Assembly (NCBI RefSeq): GCF_016901015.1
Contig: NZ_JAFEUP010000004.1
Location: 1 to 64,000, forward strand
Source of the DNA: Zestomonas insulae
GTDB lineage: Bacteria > Pseudomonadota > Gammaproteobacteria > Pseudomonadales > Pseudomonadaceae
Direction: 5' to 3'
DNA: 64,000 bases
This document shows, one piece after another, positions 1-8,602 of this stretch. The notes under the pieces were generated by a model that was not told the origin of the DNA, ran no database searches, and saw only the letters and a list, made by a program, of their open reading frames with translations. The stretch's first letter is position 1. Each line of letters starts with the position of its first letter. Position numbers and translations under genes: made by a program.

Positions 1-122
1 ACATCGAGATGTTTTATAACCCCAAACGCCGGCACAGCAGCGCTATGCAGCTATCGCCAGTGGAGTTTGAAAAGCGCTATTTCCAAAGCTTGGAGAGTGT
101 CTAGGAAAGCCGGGGCGATTCA
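1..122 (+). mobile_element. Right end of an IS3-family insertion sequence (partial)
   Basis: Only the last bases of the element lie in the window. They hold the C-terminus of an IS3-type transposase (stop at 102-104), then a short non-coding tail ending near GATTCA at 117-122. IS3 elements end in CA, so the right terminal base is placed at about 122. The left end and target duplication lie outside the window, so element identity and exact boundary are inferred. Confidence 0.7.
3..104 (+). CDS. IS3-family transposase OrfB, C-terminal fragment
   Basis: The frame opens at the window edge and encodes 33 residues before TAG. It starts IEMFYNPKRRHSS and continues to LSPVEFEKRY. The IE-FYN--R-H-S block followed by a -SP--FE- block is the characteristic C-terminal end of the DDE integrase-type transposase (OrfB) of IS3 elements. 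It would catalyse strand transfer of the element. The catalytic D, D and most of the protein lie upstream of the window. Whether the copy is intact cannot be judged here. Confidence 0.8.
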   Translation: MEMFYNPKRRHSSAMQLSPVEFEKRYFQSLESV

Positions 123-124
123 GA

Positions 125-1204
125 TCAGAGCGCCTGAAGGCGCTCTGCGATCCGGTTGCTGCTGACCAGCTCCAAGAACTCGTCGCCCAGCCGGCGACTT
201 TCCTGCATTGCCTTGCGCCAGTACTGTTCGCGGCCGACATCGTCGCCCAAGAATCGCTTGAAGTCACTGCGGTCCGGCAGTTTGCCGTGCGGCAGCTGGG
301 CGAGATACTCGCGGGAGGGCGCCAGCAAGAGCACGTCTTGCAGGCGGGTGGCGTCACCTCGCCGCCAGGGCATGCCTTTATCGAACCAGCCCGGAATGAC
401 CTTATCGGTGAAGTGCGGGTACAGCACCACATCCTCGCCGCTATAGGGCAGGTCGAGGTGATAGTCGAGCAAGCCGCCGTCCCGGTAGGTGCCGGGTCCG
501 GCCCCCGGAATATCACGCACGCCTTCCATGACCATCGGGATAGACCCTGATGCCAGCAGGGCATGCCGCAAATTGCCGGTATCCAGCGGCAGGTAACGTG
601 AGGGGAAATCACTCAGCTGAGCTAACGGTGGCGCGCGGCGAGTGTCATGCAGAATCACCCGCTCAAAATGTTTGGCCAGGCGCGGCCGGCCAAAGAGGTT
701 GCTCGCGATCACCGAGGACAAACCGAGGCCGAGCTTGTCGCGCCGGTCGTGCGCGAGCAGGCCGTGGCTTTTGACCACCACCACGTTCAGGCGGTAGTCC
801 GGGTTGTTCAGAATCCGTGCGTCTTGGCCGTCCAGTAGCGCGTCGAGCATGTGGCGACAGCTGCGCGAGATTTCCGCAATGGTTGCGCGCTTGGCAAAGC
901 GCTGCTGCGTATACAGCTCGCCCAAGCGGCGAATGCCCGCCGTTGCGTCGGGCAGACAGGCGCTGGCGAACCGCCAGGAGCCGATCGACGAGCCGATCAA
1001 TGAGCGCTCGCGAGGCGCGCTTGGTAGCCATTCGCCGAAGAGCGCCAGATCCAAACCCTGAATGCCCAAAGCTTTCGGACCGCCCGCGGCGCCCGGCAGA
1101 GTGCCGACATCCGCAGCCGCGAGACCTCGCTCGCGAATGCGCTGCAGGGTCCTGGCACCCGCCTTGAGGGTGAGGGCGGGAAATTTGATATGAATGGCGC
1201 TCAT
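125..1204 (-). CDS. Patatin-like phospholipase family protein
   Basis: The 359-residue protein has the patatin serine-aspartate dyad layout. A glycine-rich oxyanion segment (AAGGPKALG) is followed by the nucleophile elbow GSSIG, and the general base Asp sits in YRDGGLLDYH in the C-terminal half. Patatins hydrolyse acyl ester bonds of lipids. No signal peptide is seen, so a cytosolic or peripherally membrane-bound enzyme is likely. Two ATGs are possible (1216 and 1204). The second has a GGAGA Shine-Dalgarno sequence at good spacing, so it was chosen. The stop codon (125-127) lies two or three bases from the end of an IS3 element, so the original 3' end may have been altered. Substrate is unknown. 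Confidence 0.8.
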   Translation of the reverse strand: MSAIHIKFPALTLKAGARTLQRIRERGLAAADVGTLPGAAGGPKALGIQGLDLALFGEWLPSAPRERSLIGSSIGSWRFASACLPDATAGIRRLGELYTQQRFAKRATIAEISRSCRHMLDALLDGQDARILNNPDYRLNVVVVKSHGLLAHDRRDKLGLGLSSVIASNLFGRPRLAKHFERVILHDTRRAPPLAQLSDFPSRYLPLDTGNLRHALLASGSIPMVMEGVRDIPGAGPGTYRDGGLLDYHLDLPYSGEDVVLYPHFTDKVIPGWFDKGMPWRRGDATRLQDVLLLAPSREYLAQLPHGKLPDRSDFKRFLGDDVGREQYWRKAMQESRRLGDEFLELVSSNRIAERLQAL

Positions 1205-1282
1205 GCCGTTCTCCATCAGTCGATGGCGGCGATTATAGAGACACCGGCGCGCAGACCAAACCTACCGGCAGTCTCAGCGCGA

Positions 1283-1298
1283 TTCAGGTTGAGTTAAG
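1283..1298 (+). promoter_or_regulatory. Possible BqsR-type tandem-repeat operator
   Basis: TTCAG (1283-1287), six bases, then TTAAG (1294-1298) lies about 50 bp before the first PepSY gene. The reported BqsR box is TTAAG-N6-TTAAG, as remembered from published work. This is a one-mismatch version with the correct spacing, in front of the operon that encodes a BqsR-like regulator. Autoregulation is inferred. Confidence 0.45.
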
Positions 1299-1349
1299 TC
1301 GCGCGGGTTACTGTGGTCCGCGTAGACAGCACGCACGAGTCGACCTCCC

Positions 1350-1655
1350 ATGAAAACCCTGAGCATCCTCTTGGTCACTGCGGCCATCATCGCCACCACG
1401 ACCGCCCACGCGCGCGATTTGGGGCCCGACGAAGCCCTGCGCTTGCGCGATGCGGGTACCATTCAGTCGTTCGAGAAACTCAACGCTGCGGCCATCGCCA
1501 AGCATCCGGGCGCGACGGTCAGTGAAACCGAGCTTGAAGAGGAATATGGACGTTATATCTATCAGCTGGAGCTGCGTGACCCGCAGGGCGTGCGTTGGGA
1601 TCTGGAACTCGATGCCGCCAGCGGTCAGATCCTCAAGGATCACCAGGACGACTGA
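1350..1655 (+). CDS. Exported PepSY-domain protein (first of tandem pair)
   Basis: This 101-residue protein has a clear signal peptide (MKTLSILLVTAAII..., cleavage after AHA) and a single small PepSY domain rich in Asp and Glu (SETELEEEYGRYIYQLEL, ending in ILKDHQDD). It is expected in the periplasm. PepSY proteins next to sensor kinases usually modulate the sensor or bind metal, but the role here is inferred. It is paralogous to the next gene: both share the ARDL--DEALRLR start and the D-ASG-ILKD end. It overlaps that gene by one base (TGATG), so the two are translationally coupled. The position matches the small exported proteins (bqsP/bqsQ) ahead of bqsRS in P. aeruginosa. Confidence 0.85.
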   Translation: MKTLSILLVTAAIIATTTAHARDLGPDEALRLRDAGTIQSFEKLNAAAIAKHPGATVSETELEEEYGRYIYQLELRDPQGVRWDLELDAASGQILKDHQDD

Positions 1656-1972
1656 TGAAATTCATCGCCCGCTATAGCGGTATCTGCGCGCTTGTGGCTC
1701 TCGTGCTGTTCCTCAGCATGGGCGTGCAAGCGCGCGATCTCGACCAGGACGAGGCGCTCCGGTTGCGCGAGTCGGGTGTCATCCAGCCGCTGGACAATGT
1801 CATGGCGCAGGCCCTGTCACGCTATCCCGGTGCGCGTTTGCTGGAAGTCGAGCTGGAAGAGGAAGACGACATCTATGTTTATGAGGTGGAGTTGCTCATC
1901 ACGGGTGGGGTAGTGCGGGAGTTGGAAGTGGATGCCAGTGACGGACGGATTCTGAAGGACGAGGAAGATTAG
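1655..1972 (+). CDS. Exported PepSY-domain protein (second of tandem pair)
   Basis: A 105-residue secreted protein with a signal peptide (hydrophobic core CALVALVLFLSMG, cleavage after VQA) and one PepSY domain with strongly acidic stretches (VELEEEDDIYVYEVEL; C-terminus ILKDEED). The start at 1655 overlaps the upstream stop by one base, and the response regulator ATG follows its stop immediately. Both point to an operon. It is a clear tandem duplicate of the preceding protein, but shorter in the central loop and more acidic. A metal-binding or sensor-accessory role in the periplasm is plausible, not shown. Confidence 0.85.
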   Translation: MKFIARYSGICALVALVLFLSMGVQARDLDQDEALRLRESGVIQPLDNVMAQALSRYPGARLLEVELEEEDDIYVYEVELLITGGVVRELEVDASDGRILKDEED

Positions 1973-2641
1973 ATGCGACTGCTGCTGGTAGAGGACCATG
2001 TGCCGCTGGCCGACGAGCTGCTGGCCGGCCTGACCCGCCAAGGCTATGCGGTGGACTGGTTGGCGGACGGCCGAGATGCGGCGCACCAAGGTGCGATTGA
2101 ACCCTATGACCTGATCATCCTCGACCTGGGCTTGCCGGGAAAACCCGGATTGGAAGTGCTCAGCGAGTGGCGCAGCGGCGGCTTGGCGACGCCCGTGTTG
2201 ATCCTCACCGCGCGTGGCTCCTGGGCCGAGCGCATCGAGGGATTGAAGGCTGGGGCCGACGACTACCTGACCAAACCCTTTCATCCCGAAGAGCTGCAGC
2301 TGCGCATCCAGGCGCTGCTGCGGCGTGCGCACGGTGTCGCCAATCAGCCACAGCTGGAGGCGGCGGGCCTGCAACTCGACGAGAGCCGTCAGAGCGTGGC
2401 GCTGGACGGCGCGGAGATCACGTTGACCGCGGCGGAGTTCCGCTTGCTGCGCTACTTCATGCTGCACGCCGGGCAAATACTCTCCAAGTCGCACCTGGCG
2501 GAACACCTGTACGACGGCGAGACCGAGCGCGACTCCAATGTCATCGAGGTGCACGTCAATCATCTGCGCCGCAAACTCGGGCGCGACGTGATCGAAACGC
2601 GGCGGGGGCAGGGTTATCGCTTTGCCGGGGCCGCGCAGTGA
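1973..2641 (+). CDS. bqsR: OmpR-family response regulator, BqsR/CarR-like
   Basis: The 222-residue protein has an N-terminal receiver domain and a C-terminal winged helix. The receiver shows the acidic pair ED at 7-8, the phospho-acceptor D51 in [10 protein letters not shown], and the conserved Lys in YLTKPF. The DNA-binding half carries the OmpR signature around [14 protein letters not shown] and ends with TRRGQGYRF. It begins directly after the PepSY gene stop and overlaps the kinase gene by four bases. Assignment as BqsR/CarR (Fe(II)- or Ca-responsive in P. aeruginosa) rests on operon structure and position near nuo, tlpQ and the PA2653-type permease. A QseB/PmrA-type paralogue is the alternative. 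Confidence 0.65.
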   Translation: MRLLLVEDHVPLADELLAGLTRQGYAVDWLADGRDAAHQGAIEPYDLIILDLGLPGKPGLEVLSEWRSGGLATPVLILTARGSWAERIEGLKAGADDYLTKPFHPEELQLRIQALLRRAHGVANQPQLEAAGLQLDESRQSVALDGAEITLTAAEFRLLRYFMLHAGQILSKSHLAEHLYDGETERDSNVIEVHVNHLRRKLGRDVIETRRGQGYRFAGAAQ

Positions 2642-3975
2642 GATCGATCCAGCGGCGCTTGAGCCTGGGTCTGTTCGGTGTGTTACTGGTGGTCGGGCTT
2701 GGCTTGGCGCAGACCAGCGTCTGGCTGGTGGATCTCGGCCTGCGCCGCTACCTGGAAAACACCCTGCGCGATGATGCGGAAACTCTGTTGGCCGCCATGG
2801 TCCGCGGCCCGCAGGGTATCCAGCTGGACGAGCGGCGGGTGACCGCCGGCTATCAGCGACCGTTCTCCGGTCAGTATTTTCGCGTGGATTTCGCTGACGA
2901 GCCGTGGCGCTCGCGCTCGCTGTGGGACCGCACGCTGGAGCGTCCTGACTCCGTCGGGCTGCAAGCAGGGCTTGGCGCCGGACCGAATCAGCAGCAACTG
3001 CTGGTGTATCGCGCCGATTACAAACGTTATGGCCAGCCACTGTCGATTACCGTGGCGCTCGACTACAGCCCGGTGCTGGAAGGGCTGCGGCGCTTCCAGT
3101 GGATTGCCGCGGCACTCGGCGGTGCGGCATTGCTGTTGATCCTGTTGCTGCAGCGCTGGATCGTCCGGCGCGCCCTGCAGCCGCTGGAGGAGACGCGGCA
3201 GCAGATTGCGCAACTCCAGCAGGGGCAGCGCAGCGACCTGGACAGTGCCGTGCCGGCAGAGCTCGAGCCGCTGGTCCGGCAGATCAACCACCTGCTGCTG
3301 CAGACCGAAGACACCCTCAAGCGCTCACGCAACGCCCTGGGCAACCTGGGCCATGCGCTGAAAACCCCGCTGGCGGTGTTGCTGAGTCTGGCCAACCGTG
3401 AAGAGCTGCGGGCCCACCCCGAATTGCAGGACAGCCTGTTGCAGCAATTGCAGTTGATCGAGCAGCGCCTGGCGCGCGAGCTCGGTCGTGCCAAGCTGGC
3501 CGGCGAGGTGCTGCCGGGCGCGCACTTCGATTGCGCAGAAGAGTTGCCGGCACTGTTCGAGACCCTGGCCATGATTCACCGTCGAGGGCTCGATCTGGAC
3601 TGGCAGGCAGCGCCCGGGCTGCGTTTGCCCAAGGATCGCGAGGACGTCCTAGAGTTGCTGGGCAACCTGCTGGACAACGCCTGCAAATGGGCGAGTCAGC
3701 GCGTGCGCCTGACTATCGAGGCGACTGGCGAGGGCTTCCGTCTATTGGTCGATGATGACGGTGCGGGGATTGAGCAGGAGCGCCGCGAGGGCGTGCTCGG
3801 ACGCGGTGTACGGCTGGACGAGCAGGTCGCTGGCCATGGCCTCGGGCTCGGCATCGTGCGTGATATCGTCGACAGCTGGGAGGGCTGTCTGCAGCTGCAG
3901 GACAGCCCCCTGGGCGGTTTGCGCGTGAACATCGAGCTGCCGCAACGGCCAGCGCGTCAGCTCGGCAAGCCGTGA
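2638..3975 (+). CDS. bqsS: Sensor histidine kinase, BqsS/CarS-like
   Basis: Translation starts at GTG 2638 inside the regulator stop (GTGA overlap) and gives 445 residues. Transmembrane helix 1 is at about 9-31, a periplasmic domain of about 120 residues follows, helix 2 is at about 153-172, then HAMP. The phospho-acceptor H239 lies in LGHALKTPL. The ATPase domain has the N box ([12 protein letters not shown]), G1 (DDDGAGI) and G2 (GHGLGLGIV). It should phosphorylate the adjacent regulator. The published BqsS Fe(II) motif RExxE is not seen; the closest string is RDDAE at residues 44-48, just outside helix 1. The cognate signal is therefore uncertain even though context favours BqsS. Confidence 0.65.
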   Translation: MRSIQRRLSLGLFGVLLVVGLGLAQTSVWLVDLGLRRYLENTLRDDAETLLAAMVRGPQGIQLDERRVTAGYQRPFSGQYFRVDFADEPWRSRSLWDRTLERPDSVGLQAGLGAGPNQQQLLVYRADYKRYGQPLSITVALDYSPVLEGLRRFQWIAAALGGAALLLILLLQRWIVRRALQPLEETRQQIAQLQQGQRSDLDSAVPAELEPLVRQINHLLLQTEDTLKRSRNALGNLGHALKTPLAVLLSLANREELRAHPELQDSLLQQLQLIEQRLARELGRAKLAGEVLPGAHFDCAEELPALFETLAMIHRRGLDLDWQAAPGLRLPKDREDVLELLGNLLDNACKWASQRVRLTIEATGEGFRLLVDDDGAGIEQERREGVLGRGVRLDEQVAGHGLGLGIVRDIVDSWEGCLQLQDSPLGGLRVNIELPQRPARQLGKP

Positions 3976-3978
3976 CGC

Positions 3979-4575
3979 TTACATGCCGTTGGCGAACGCC
4001 GGGTTGGCCATGTCGATCGACTCGCGGACCGGCTTCAGTGCCTGTCCGTACTTGACCAGGATCTCCAGGTCATAGTCGATGCGCGCGCGCAGGCGGCTGT
4101 CGTCTTCGCTGCTCGCCTCGGCGTCGTTGAGCACCTTTTCCGCATGACGGACGATCAGGTGCTCAGGGATGTAGCACAGCCGGCAGTTCTTGTAGCCCGA
4201 GGCGCGCAGCTCACTGATCGGATAGGCGCCACCGACCCCGGAGGACACGCCGACCAGCAGGGCCGGCTTGTGCGCCAGCTCGGCCTTGCTCGCATAGATG
4301 AAGAAGTTCTTCACTGCCGGGCTGGCCATACCGTGCCATTCCGGCGCGATGATGATCACCGCGTCGGCGGCCTGCAGCACTTCGGCGTACTGGCTCCACG
4401 GGCCGCTGTGTTCGGCTGGCCAGAGGGGCAGGGGATTCTGGCCGAGGTCGATGACCTGACTCAGTTCGTCGCGGGTGTGGCCGAGCTCGATCAGGCGCTG
4501 ACGCAGGAAACGGGCGATCTTCCCCGACTGGCTGGCGGCGCGGCTGGAGCCGGCGACGATGGCGAAATTCAACAT
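3979..4575 (-). CDS. NADPH-dependent FMN reductase family protein
   Basis: A 198-residue flavodoxin-fold protein. The N-terminus MLNFAIVAGSSR is the phosphate-binding loop of the FMN-reductase family. PEWHGMASPAVKNF is the second family motif (the usual PEYN/PEWHG segment before K-F), and GVSSGVGGAYP lies in the third flavin loop. Such enzymes reduce FMN, quinones or azo compounds with NAD(P)H in the cytosol. The substrate cannot be predicted. It converges on the sensor kinase gene (3 bp between stops) and is transcribed on its own, with the chemoreceptor gene upstream on the same strand 167 bp away. Confidence 0.8.
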   Translation of the reverse strand: MLNFAIVAGSSRAASQSGKIARFLRQRLIELGHTRDELSQVIDLGQNPLPLWPAEHSGPWSQYAEVLQAADAVIIIAPEWHGMASPAVKNFFIYASKAELAHKPALLVGVSSGVGGAYPISELRASGYKNCRLCYIPEHLIVRHAEKVLNDAEASSEDDSRLRARIDYDLEILVKYGQALKPVRESIDMANPAFANGM

Positions 4576-4707
4576 GCTTGAGGTTCCTTCACAAAGAGGT
4601 GCGCAGGCTAACCGTGCGCGGAAGCGTCGACAAAGGTTGAAGCGTCAGGCCGGTGGTCGAATGACGCCAGCACTGTTGAGAGGGAGTCGGCGACGCCGGC
4701 TCCGGCG

Positions 4708-4730
4708 AACCGGGCGGCAGCCGCCCGGTT
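4708..4730 (-). terminator. Hairpin after the chemoreceptor gene
   Basis: A perfect GC-rich inverted repeat (arms AACCGGGCGGC and GCCGCCCGGTT) lies 12 bp beyond the chemoreceptor stop. There is no T-run on either side, so it may stabilise the mRNA end or act as a weak terminator. Confidence 0.4.
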
Positions 4731-4742
4731 GCAGGATGGCGA

Positions 4743-6896
4743 CTATACGCGGAACTGGTCCATCAGGCCTTGCTGGTGGTTGGCCAGGTTGTTCAGCGAC
4801 TGGCTGACGCGCGCCGATTCATCGGCCTGACCGGCCAGCGATTCGGTGACGTCACGGATGGTCGCCACGTTGCGATTGATCTCTTCCGCCACCGCGCTCT
4901 GTTCTTCCGCGGCACTGGCGATCTGCAGGTTCATGTCGGAAATCACGGTGACCGCGTCGCCGATGCGCCGCAACGCGGCGACCGCCTGTTCGACCTGGGT
5001 CACGCCGCTCTGCGCCTGCTCGTGGCTGTTGTGCATGGCGCTGACCACGTCACGAGTGCCGCCTTGCAGGCCTTCGATGACCTGGCGGATTTCCTCCACC
5101 GAGTCCTGGGTGCGCTTGGCCAGGTTGCGCACTTCATCGGCGACCACCGCGAAGCCGCGACCGGCCTCACCGGCGCGCGCAGCCTCGATCGCTGCGTTGA
5201 GCGCCAGCAGGTTGGTCTGCTCGGCAATGCCGCGAATCACCTCGAGCACCGAGCCGATCTGCTCGCTGCTGCTCGCCAGGCCTTCGACCTGCGCCATGGC
5301 GGTGGTCATGTCGCGGGCCAGGCTGTCGATGGCCGCGGTGGTCTTGTCGATGACGCTGAGGCCCTCGCGAGTGGCCTGGTCGGCGCCCTTGGCGGCCTGC
5401 GCGGCTTGCGCAGCGCTGCGCGCCACGTCGTGGGCGGTGGCGCTCATCTCGTTGGAGGCGGTGGCGACCTGGTCGACTTCACGGAACTGCTGCTGCATCC
5501 CGGCGCTGGTCTGGTTGGCGATGACTGCAGACTGATCGGCGGTGCCGCGCGCATCCTGCACCGAGCGTTTTACGTCGGCGATGATCGGCTGCAGCTTGTC
5601 GAGGAAGCGGTTGAACCAGCCGGCTAACTCACCAAGCTCGTCCTGTTTGTTGTAGTCGAGGCGCCGGGTCAGATCGCCTTCGCCGCTAGCGATGTTCTTC
5701 AGCATGCTGGCCACGCCGAGAATCGGTCGGGTCACGCCGCGGGCGGTCAGCCACATCAGCAGCAGACCGGCGAGCACCGCGGCGAGGCCGACGGCGAGCG
5801 CCACCAGGCTGTCGCTGAGGCGCCGGCTATCCAGTTGCGACTCGAGCTGCTGGGCCGGGCCGAGCAGCTGTTGGCGCGGCACTTCGAGCAGCACGCTCCA
5901 CGGCTTGGCATCGGGAATCGGTTGCAGCGGCTCGAGCACACGCAGCAGGGCGTCGTGGTGCAGCACCTTGGCCTGGCCCTGGGCGGCGAGCTGCAGCAGC
6001 TCCGCACTCTGTTCGCCAAAGGCGTTGCTGGTGGATTTGCCGAGCAGCTTGGCATCGCGGCTGTTGCCGGCCAGCAGGCCCTTGGCGCTGAGGATGCTGA
6101 CGTGCCCCTCGCCGCCATAGAGTTCCTGGTTCGCCTGCACGCTGAGCTGCTGCAGGCTGGCGAGGCTGATGTCGACGCCCATGACGCCGATGACCTTGCC
6201 GTTCAATTCGAGCGGGAAGGCGATGCTGGTCATCAGGGTCGGCGTGTCGTTGACGTTGTCGATGTAGGGGTCGATCAGGCAGGGTTTGCCGGTGTCGCGC
6301 GGGCAGGTGTACCAGCTGTTGTAGGGCAGGCCGTTGGTGACGGGGCTGGTATCGCCGAGCAGTTCCTCGCTCATCGATTCCGACTTGAGCTGGCCGGGGG
6401 TGGTTTGCGCCCAGTACAGCGAGAAGCGCCCCTTGTCGTTGCTGCCGATGGCCTCCTGATCGACGAACAGCTCATCCTTGCCGTCCAGCGCGTTGGGTTC
6501 GAACACCACGTACAGACCGAGCAGCGACGGGTTGGCGTCCAGTGCGGTGCGCACCTGGCTGGTCAGGTCTTCGCGCAGGTCGTAGGCATCCAGGAAGCGT
6601 TTCTCCGCCTGTTCGCGGAGGAACAGGATCTGCCGCGAGAAGCCCTTGCCGTACTGGTAGGCGTCCATGAAGTAGCGCTGGATGCGCAGCGACTGGGTTT
6701 CCCCGCGCGCCTGCATGCGCGATACCGCCGCTTCTTCGAGCATCTGCGAACTGGCGCTTTTCACCAGCGCGGCGCTGCGTTGCGACTGGTACAGCGAGGC
6801 CCCCACCAGCAGGGTCACGATGGCCAGCAGGCAAAGGCCGGCCAGCAGGCTGATCTTCCATTGAATGGATAGCCGGTTGGAAAACATGCGGAACAC
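4743..6896 (-). CDS. tlpQ: Methyl-accepting chemotaxis protein, TlpQ/McpU-like (dCACHE)
   Basis: A 717-residue transducer. TM1 is at about 14-36, followed by a periplasmic domain of over 300 residues of double-CACHE type ([19 protein letters not shown], later [13 protein letters not shown]). TM2 is near 370-392, then HAMP and a cytoplasmic coiled coil. The hairpin tip that binds CheW/CheA is seen around [19 protein letters not shown] with [17 protein letters not shown]. Length and neighbours match P. aeruginosa TlpQ (PA2654; histamine and polyamine taxis), beside the PA2653-type permease. A FliA-type promoter lies just upstream, so it should be expressed with the flagellar class IV genes. The TlpQ ligand range is inferred from family and context, not from residues checked here. 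Confidence 0.7.
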   Translation of the reverse strand: MFRMFSNRLSIQWKISLLAGLCLLAIVTLLVGASLYQSQRSAALVKSASSQMLEEAAVSRMQARGETQSLRIQRYFMDAYQYGKGFSRQILFLREQAEKRFLDAYDLREDLTSQVRTALDANPSLLGLYVVFEPNALDGKDELFVDQEAIGSNDKGRFSLYWAQTTPGQLKSESMSEELLGDTSPVTNGLPYNSWYTCPRDTGKPCLIDPYIDNVNDTPTLMTSIAFPLELNGKVIGVMGVDISLASLQQLSVQANQELYGGEGHVSILSAKGLLAGNSRDAKLLGKSTSNAFGEQSAELLQLAAQGQAKVLHHDALLRVLEPLQPIPDAKPWSVLLEVPRQQLLGPAQQLESQLDSRRLSDSLVALAVGLAAVLAGLLLMWLTARGVTRPILGVASMLKNIASGEGDLTRRLDYNKQDELGELAGWFNRFLDKLQPIIADVKRSVQDARGTADQSAVIANQTSAGMQQQFREVDQVATASNEMSATAHDVARSAAQAAQAAKGADQATREGLSVIDKTTAAIDSLARDMTTAMAQVEGLASSSEQIGSVLEVIRGIAEQTNLLALNAAIEAARAGEAGRGFAVVADEVRNLAKRTQDSVEEIRQVIEGLQGGTRDVVSAMHNSHEQAQSGVTQVEQAVAALRRIGDAVTVISDMNLQIASAAEEQSAVAEEINRNVATIRDVTESLAGQADESARVSQSLNNLANHQQGLMDQFRV

Positions 6897-6920
6897 CTTC
6901 CTGTAATCGGACTACAAGCC

Positions 6921-6948
6921 TTATCGGCACCAGGTGGCTATTTCTTGA
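6921..6948 (-). promoter_or_regulatory. FliA (sigma-28) type promoter for the chemoreceptor
   Basis: Read on the minus strand: TCAAGAAA, 12 bases, GCCGATAA, about 25 bp before the chemoreceptor ATG. The sigma-28 consensus is T(A/C)AAGTTT-N11-GCCGATAA. The -10 element is perfect; the -35 is TCAAG followed by A-rich bases, and the spacer is one base long. Confidence 0.75.
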
Positions 6949-7159
6949 CCCGGGCCGGCAGGCCACTCGAGCTGATCGAAATCAGCGGACGAAATACAGC
7001 AAGAAGCGTGCTTGACTGGCTGATGGGACCTGCCGGCGACGCCTTCTAACAGGCCGATGTCGCTTGGTTGAACGTGCGCCGCATGGCCTTTGACCTAGTG
7101 CGGGGTGTCGGGCACAGTCCGCCATTTTTTCGCCGGACCGACGGCAGGGAGCGAAGGGA

Positions 7160-8479
7160 ATGAACGCTGTGGTGATGGCGGTTGGCATCATGTTGGTGCT
7201 TAGCCTGTGCCGCGTGCACGTGGTGATTGCACTGATTGTGGGCGCGCTGGCCGGCGGCCTGCTGGGCGGGCTCGGCATTGAGGGAACACTCAAGGCGTTC
7301 AATGCAGGCCTCGGGGGTGGCGCGACGGTGGCGTTGTCCTACGCGATGCTCGGGGCCTTTGCCGTGGCGATCGCCAAGTCCGGCCTGGCCCACGCGGTGG
7401 CGGGCAAGGTGCTGGCGCTGGTGGGGCGACAGGACAGCCGGGGCGCCGGGACGATCAAGGCGCTGCTGGTCAGCCTGATCCTGGTGGTGGCGCTGTCCTC
7501 GCAGAACCTGCTGCCGATTCATATCGCGTTTATCCCGCTGCTGATTCCACCGCTGCTCTATGTGTTCGCCCGCTTGCAGATCGATCGGCGCCTGATCGCC
7601 TGCGTCATCACCTTCGGGCTGATCACCCCCTACATGTTTCTGCCGATCGGCTTCGGCAACATCTTCCTCAACGAGATTCTGCTGGCCAACGTGGCGCGCA
7701 GCGGCGTTGATGTGGCCGGTATCAACGTGACCCGCGCCATGGCCATACCTGCACTGGGCATGCTTTGCGGTCTGCTGATTGCCGTGTTCGTCAGCTACCG
7801 GGGTAGGCGCACATACGACTTGCAGCGCATCGAGCAGGTCGAGCAGGTCGCGGTCAGCTACAACCCGCGGACGCTGGGCGTGGCGTTGGCGGCGGTGGTG
7901 GTGGCGTTCGTCGTGCAGCTGCTGCTCGATTCGATGATCGTCGGTGCGCTGGCGGGCTTCGTGCTGTTCTCGCTGTCTGGCGTGGTGCGCTGGAAGGAGT
8001 CCGACGAGCTGTTCACCGAAGGCATGAAGATGATGGCGATGATTGGCTTCATCATGATCGCCGCCGCCGGCTTCGCCGAGGTAATGAAGGCCACCGGGCA
8101 GGTGGCCACACTGGTCGATGCCGCCGCGGCGTGGATCGGCAACAACAAGGCGGTCGGCGCGTTGCTGATGTTGCTGGTCGGCCTGCTGGTGACCATGGGC
8201 ATCGGTTCGTCGTTCTCCACGGTGCCGATCATCGCAGCGATCTTCGTCCCGCTGTGCGTACAACTGGGCTTCAGCCCGCTGGCGATCGTCAGCATCGTCG
8301 GTACGGCCGGCGCCCTCGGCGATGCCGGTTCGCCGGCCTCGGACTCGACGCTCGGGCCCACCGCTGGCCTCAATGTCGACGGCCAGCACAATCACATCTG
8401 GGACACCGTGGTACCGACCTTCCTGCACTACAACTTGCCGCTGCTGGCGTTCGGCTGGGTGGCCGCGATGGTCCTGTAA
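7160..8479 (+). CDS. Na+/H+ antiporter-family permease (YuiF/COG2056 type)
   Basis: A 439-residue polytopic inner-membrane protein with about 11-12 hydrophobic segments. Repeated glycine-rich loops and the late segment [20 protein letters not shown] are typical of the Na_H_antiport_2/NhaC-like YuiF family. Bacillus YuiF is annotated as a putative histidine transporter. The gene diverges from the TlpQ-like chemoreceptor, in the same arrangement as PA2653/PA2654. That suggests the receptor and permease share a ligand class (histidine, histamine or another amine). Actual substrate and coupling ion are not determined. A GGGAG ribosome-binding site precedes the ATG. Confidence 0.75.
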   Translation: MNAVVMAVGIMLVLSLCRVHVVIALIVGALAGGLLGGLGIEGTLKAFNAGLGGGATVALSYAMLGAFAVAIAKSGLAHAVAGKVLALVGRQDSRGAGTIKALLVSLILVVALSSQNLLPIHIAFIPLLIPPLLYVFARLQIDRRLIACVITFGLITPYMFLPIGFGNIFLNEILLANVARSGVDVAGINVTRAMAIPALGMLCGLLIAVFVSYRGRRTYDLQRIEQVEQVAVSYNPRTLGVALAAVVVAFVVQLLLDSMIVGALAGFVLFSLSGVVRWKESDELFTEGMKMMAMIGFIMIAAAGFAEVMKATGQVATLVDAAAAWIGNNKAVGALLMLLVGLLVTMGIGSSFSTVPIIAAIFVPLCVQLGFSPLAIVSIVGTAGALGDAGSPASDSTLGPTAGLNVDGQHNHIWDTVVPTFLHYNLPLLAFGWVAAMVL

Positions 8480-8500
8480 CGCCGCTGAATGGCTGGGCAC

Positions 8501-8540
8501 GCAACAGATTGTCGCGTCCATGCAACAACCAATCTGTTGC
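8501..8540. promoter_or_regulatory. 11-bp perfect inverted repeat upstream of marR-type gene
   Basis: GCAACAGATTG (8501-8511) and CAATCTGTTGC (8530-8540) are exact reverse complements separated by 18 bp. They lie in the 123-bp gap between the permease and the MarR-type gene. This could be an operator or the terminator stem of the permease gene, although no T-run follows. Confidence 0.5.
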
Positions 8541-8546
8541 TAAATG

Positions 8547-8589
8547 CTGCCTACGCAGGGAAACTGCAATGACATCCCTGCCTAGGCAG
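8547..8589. promoter_or_regulatory. Paired palindromes, probable MarR-family operator
   Basis: CTGCCTAGGCAG (8578-8589) is a perfect 12-bp palindrome. CTGCCTACGCAG (8547-8558) is the same site with one change, 31 bp away centre to centre (three helical turns), and the flanking GGGA/TCCC extend the symmetry. The sites sit 14 to 56 bp before the regulator ATG, as expected for autoregulation of a MarR-controlled efflux operon. Confidence 0.6.
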
Positions 8590-8602
8590 CTATTAGCAGC
8601 GT

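Noticed and set aside
7046-8521. 491-codon frame opposite the permease gene
   Set aside because: Composition is His/Gln/Arg-rich, typical of antisense reading of a membrane protein gene; the permease has clear helices and family motifs.
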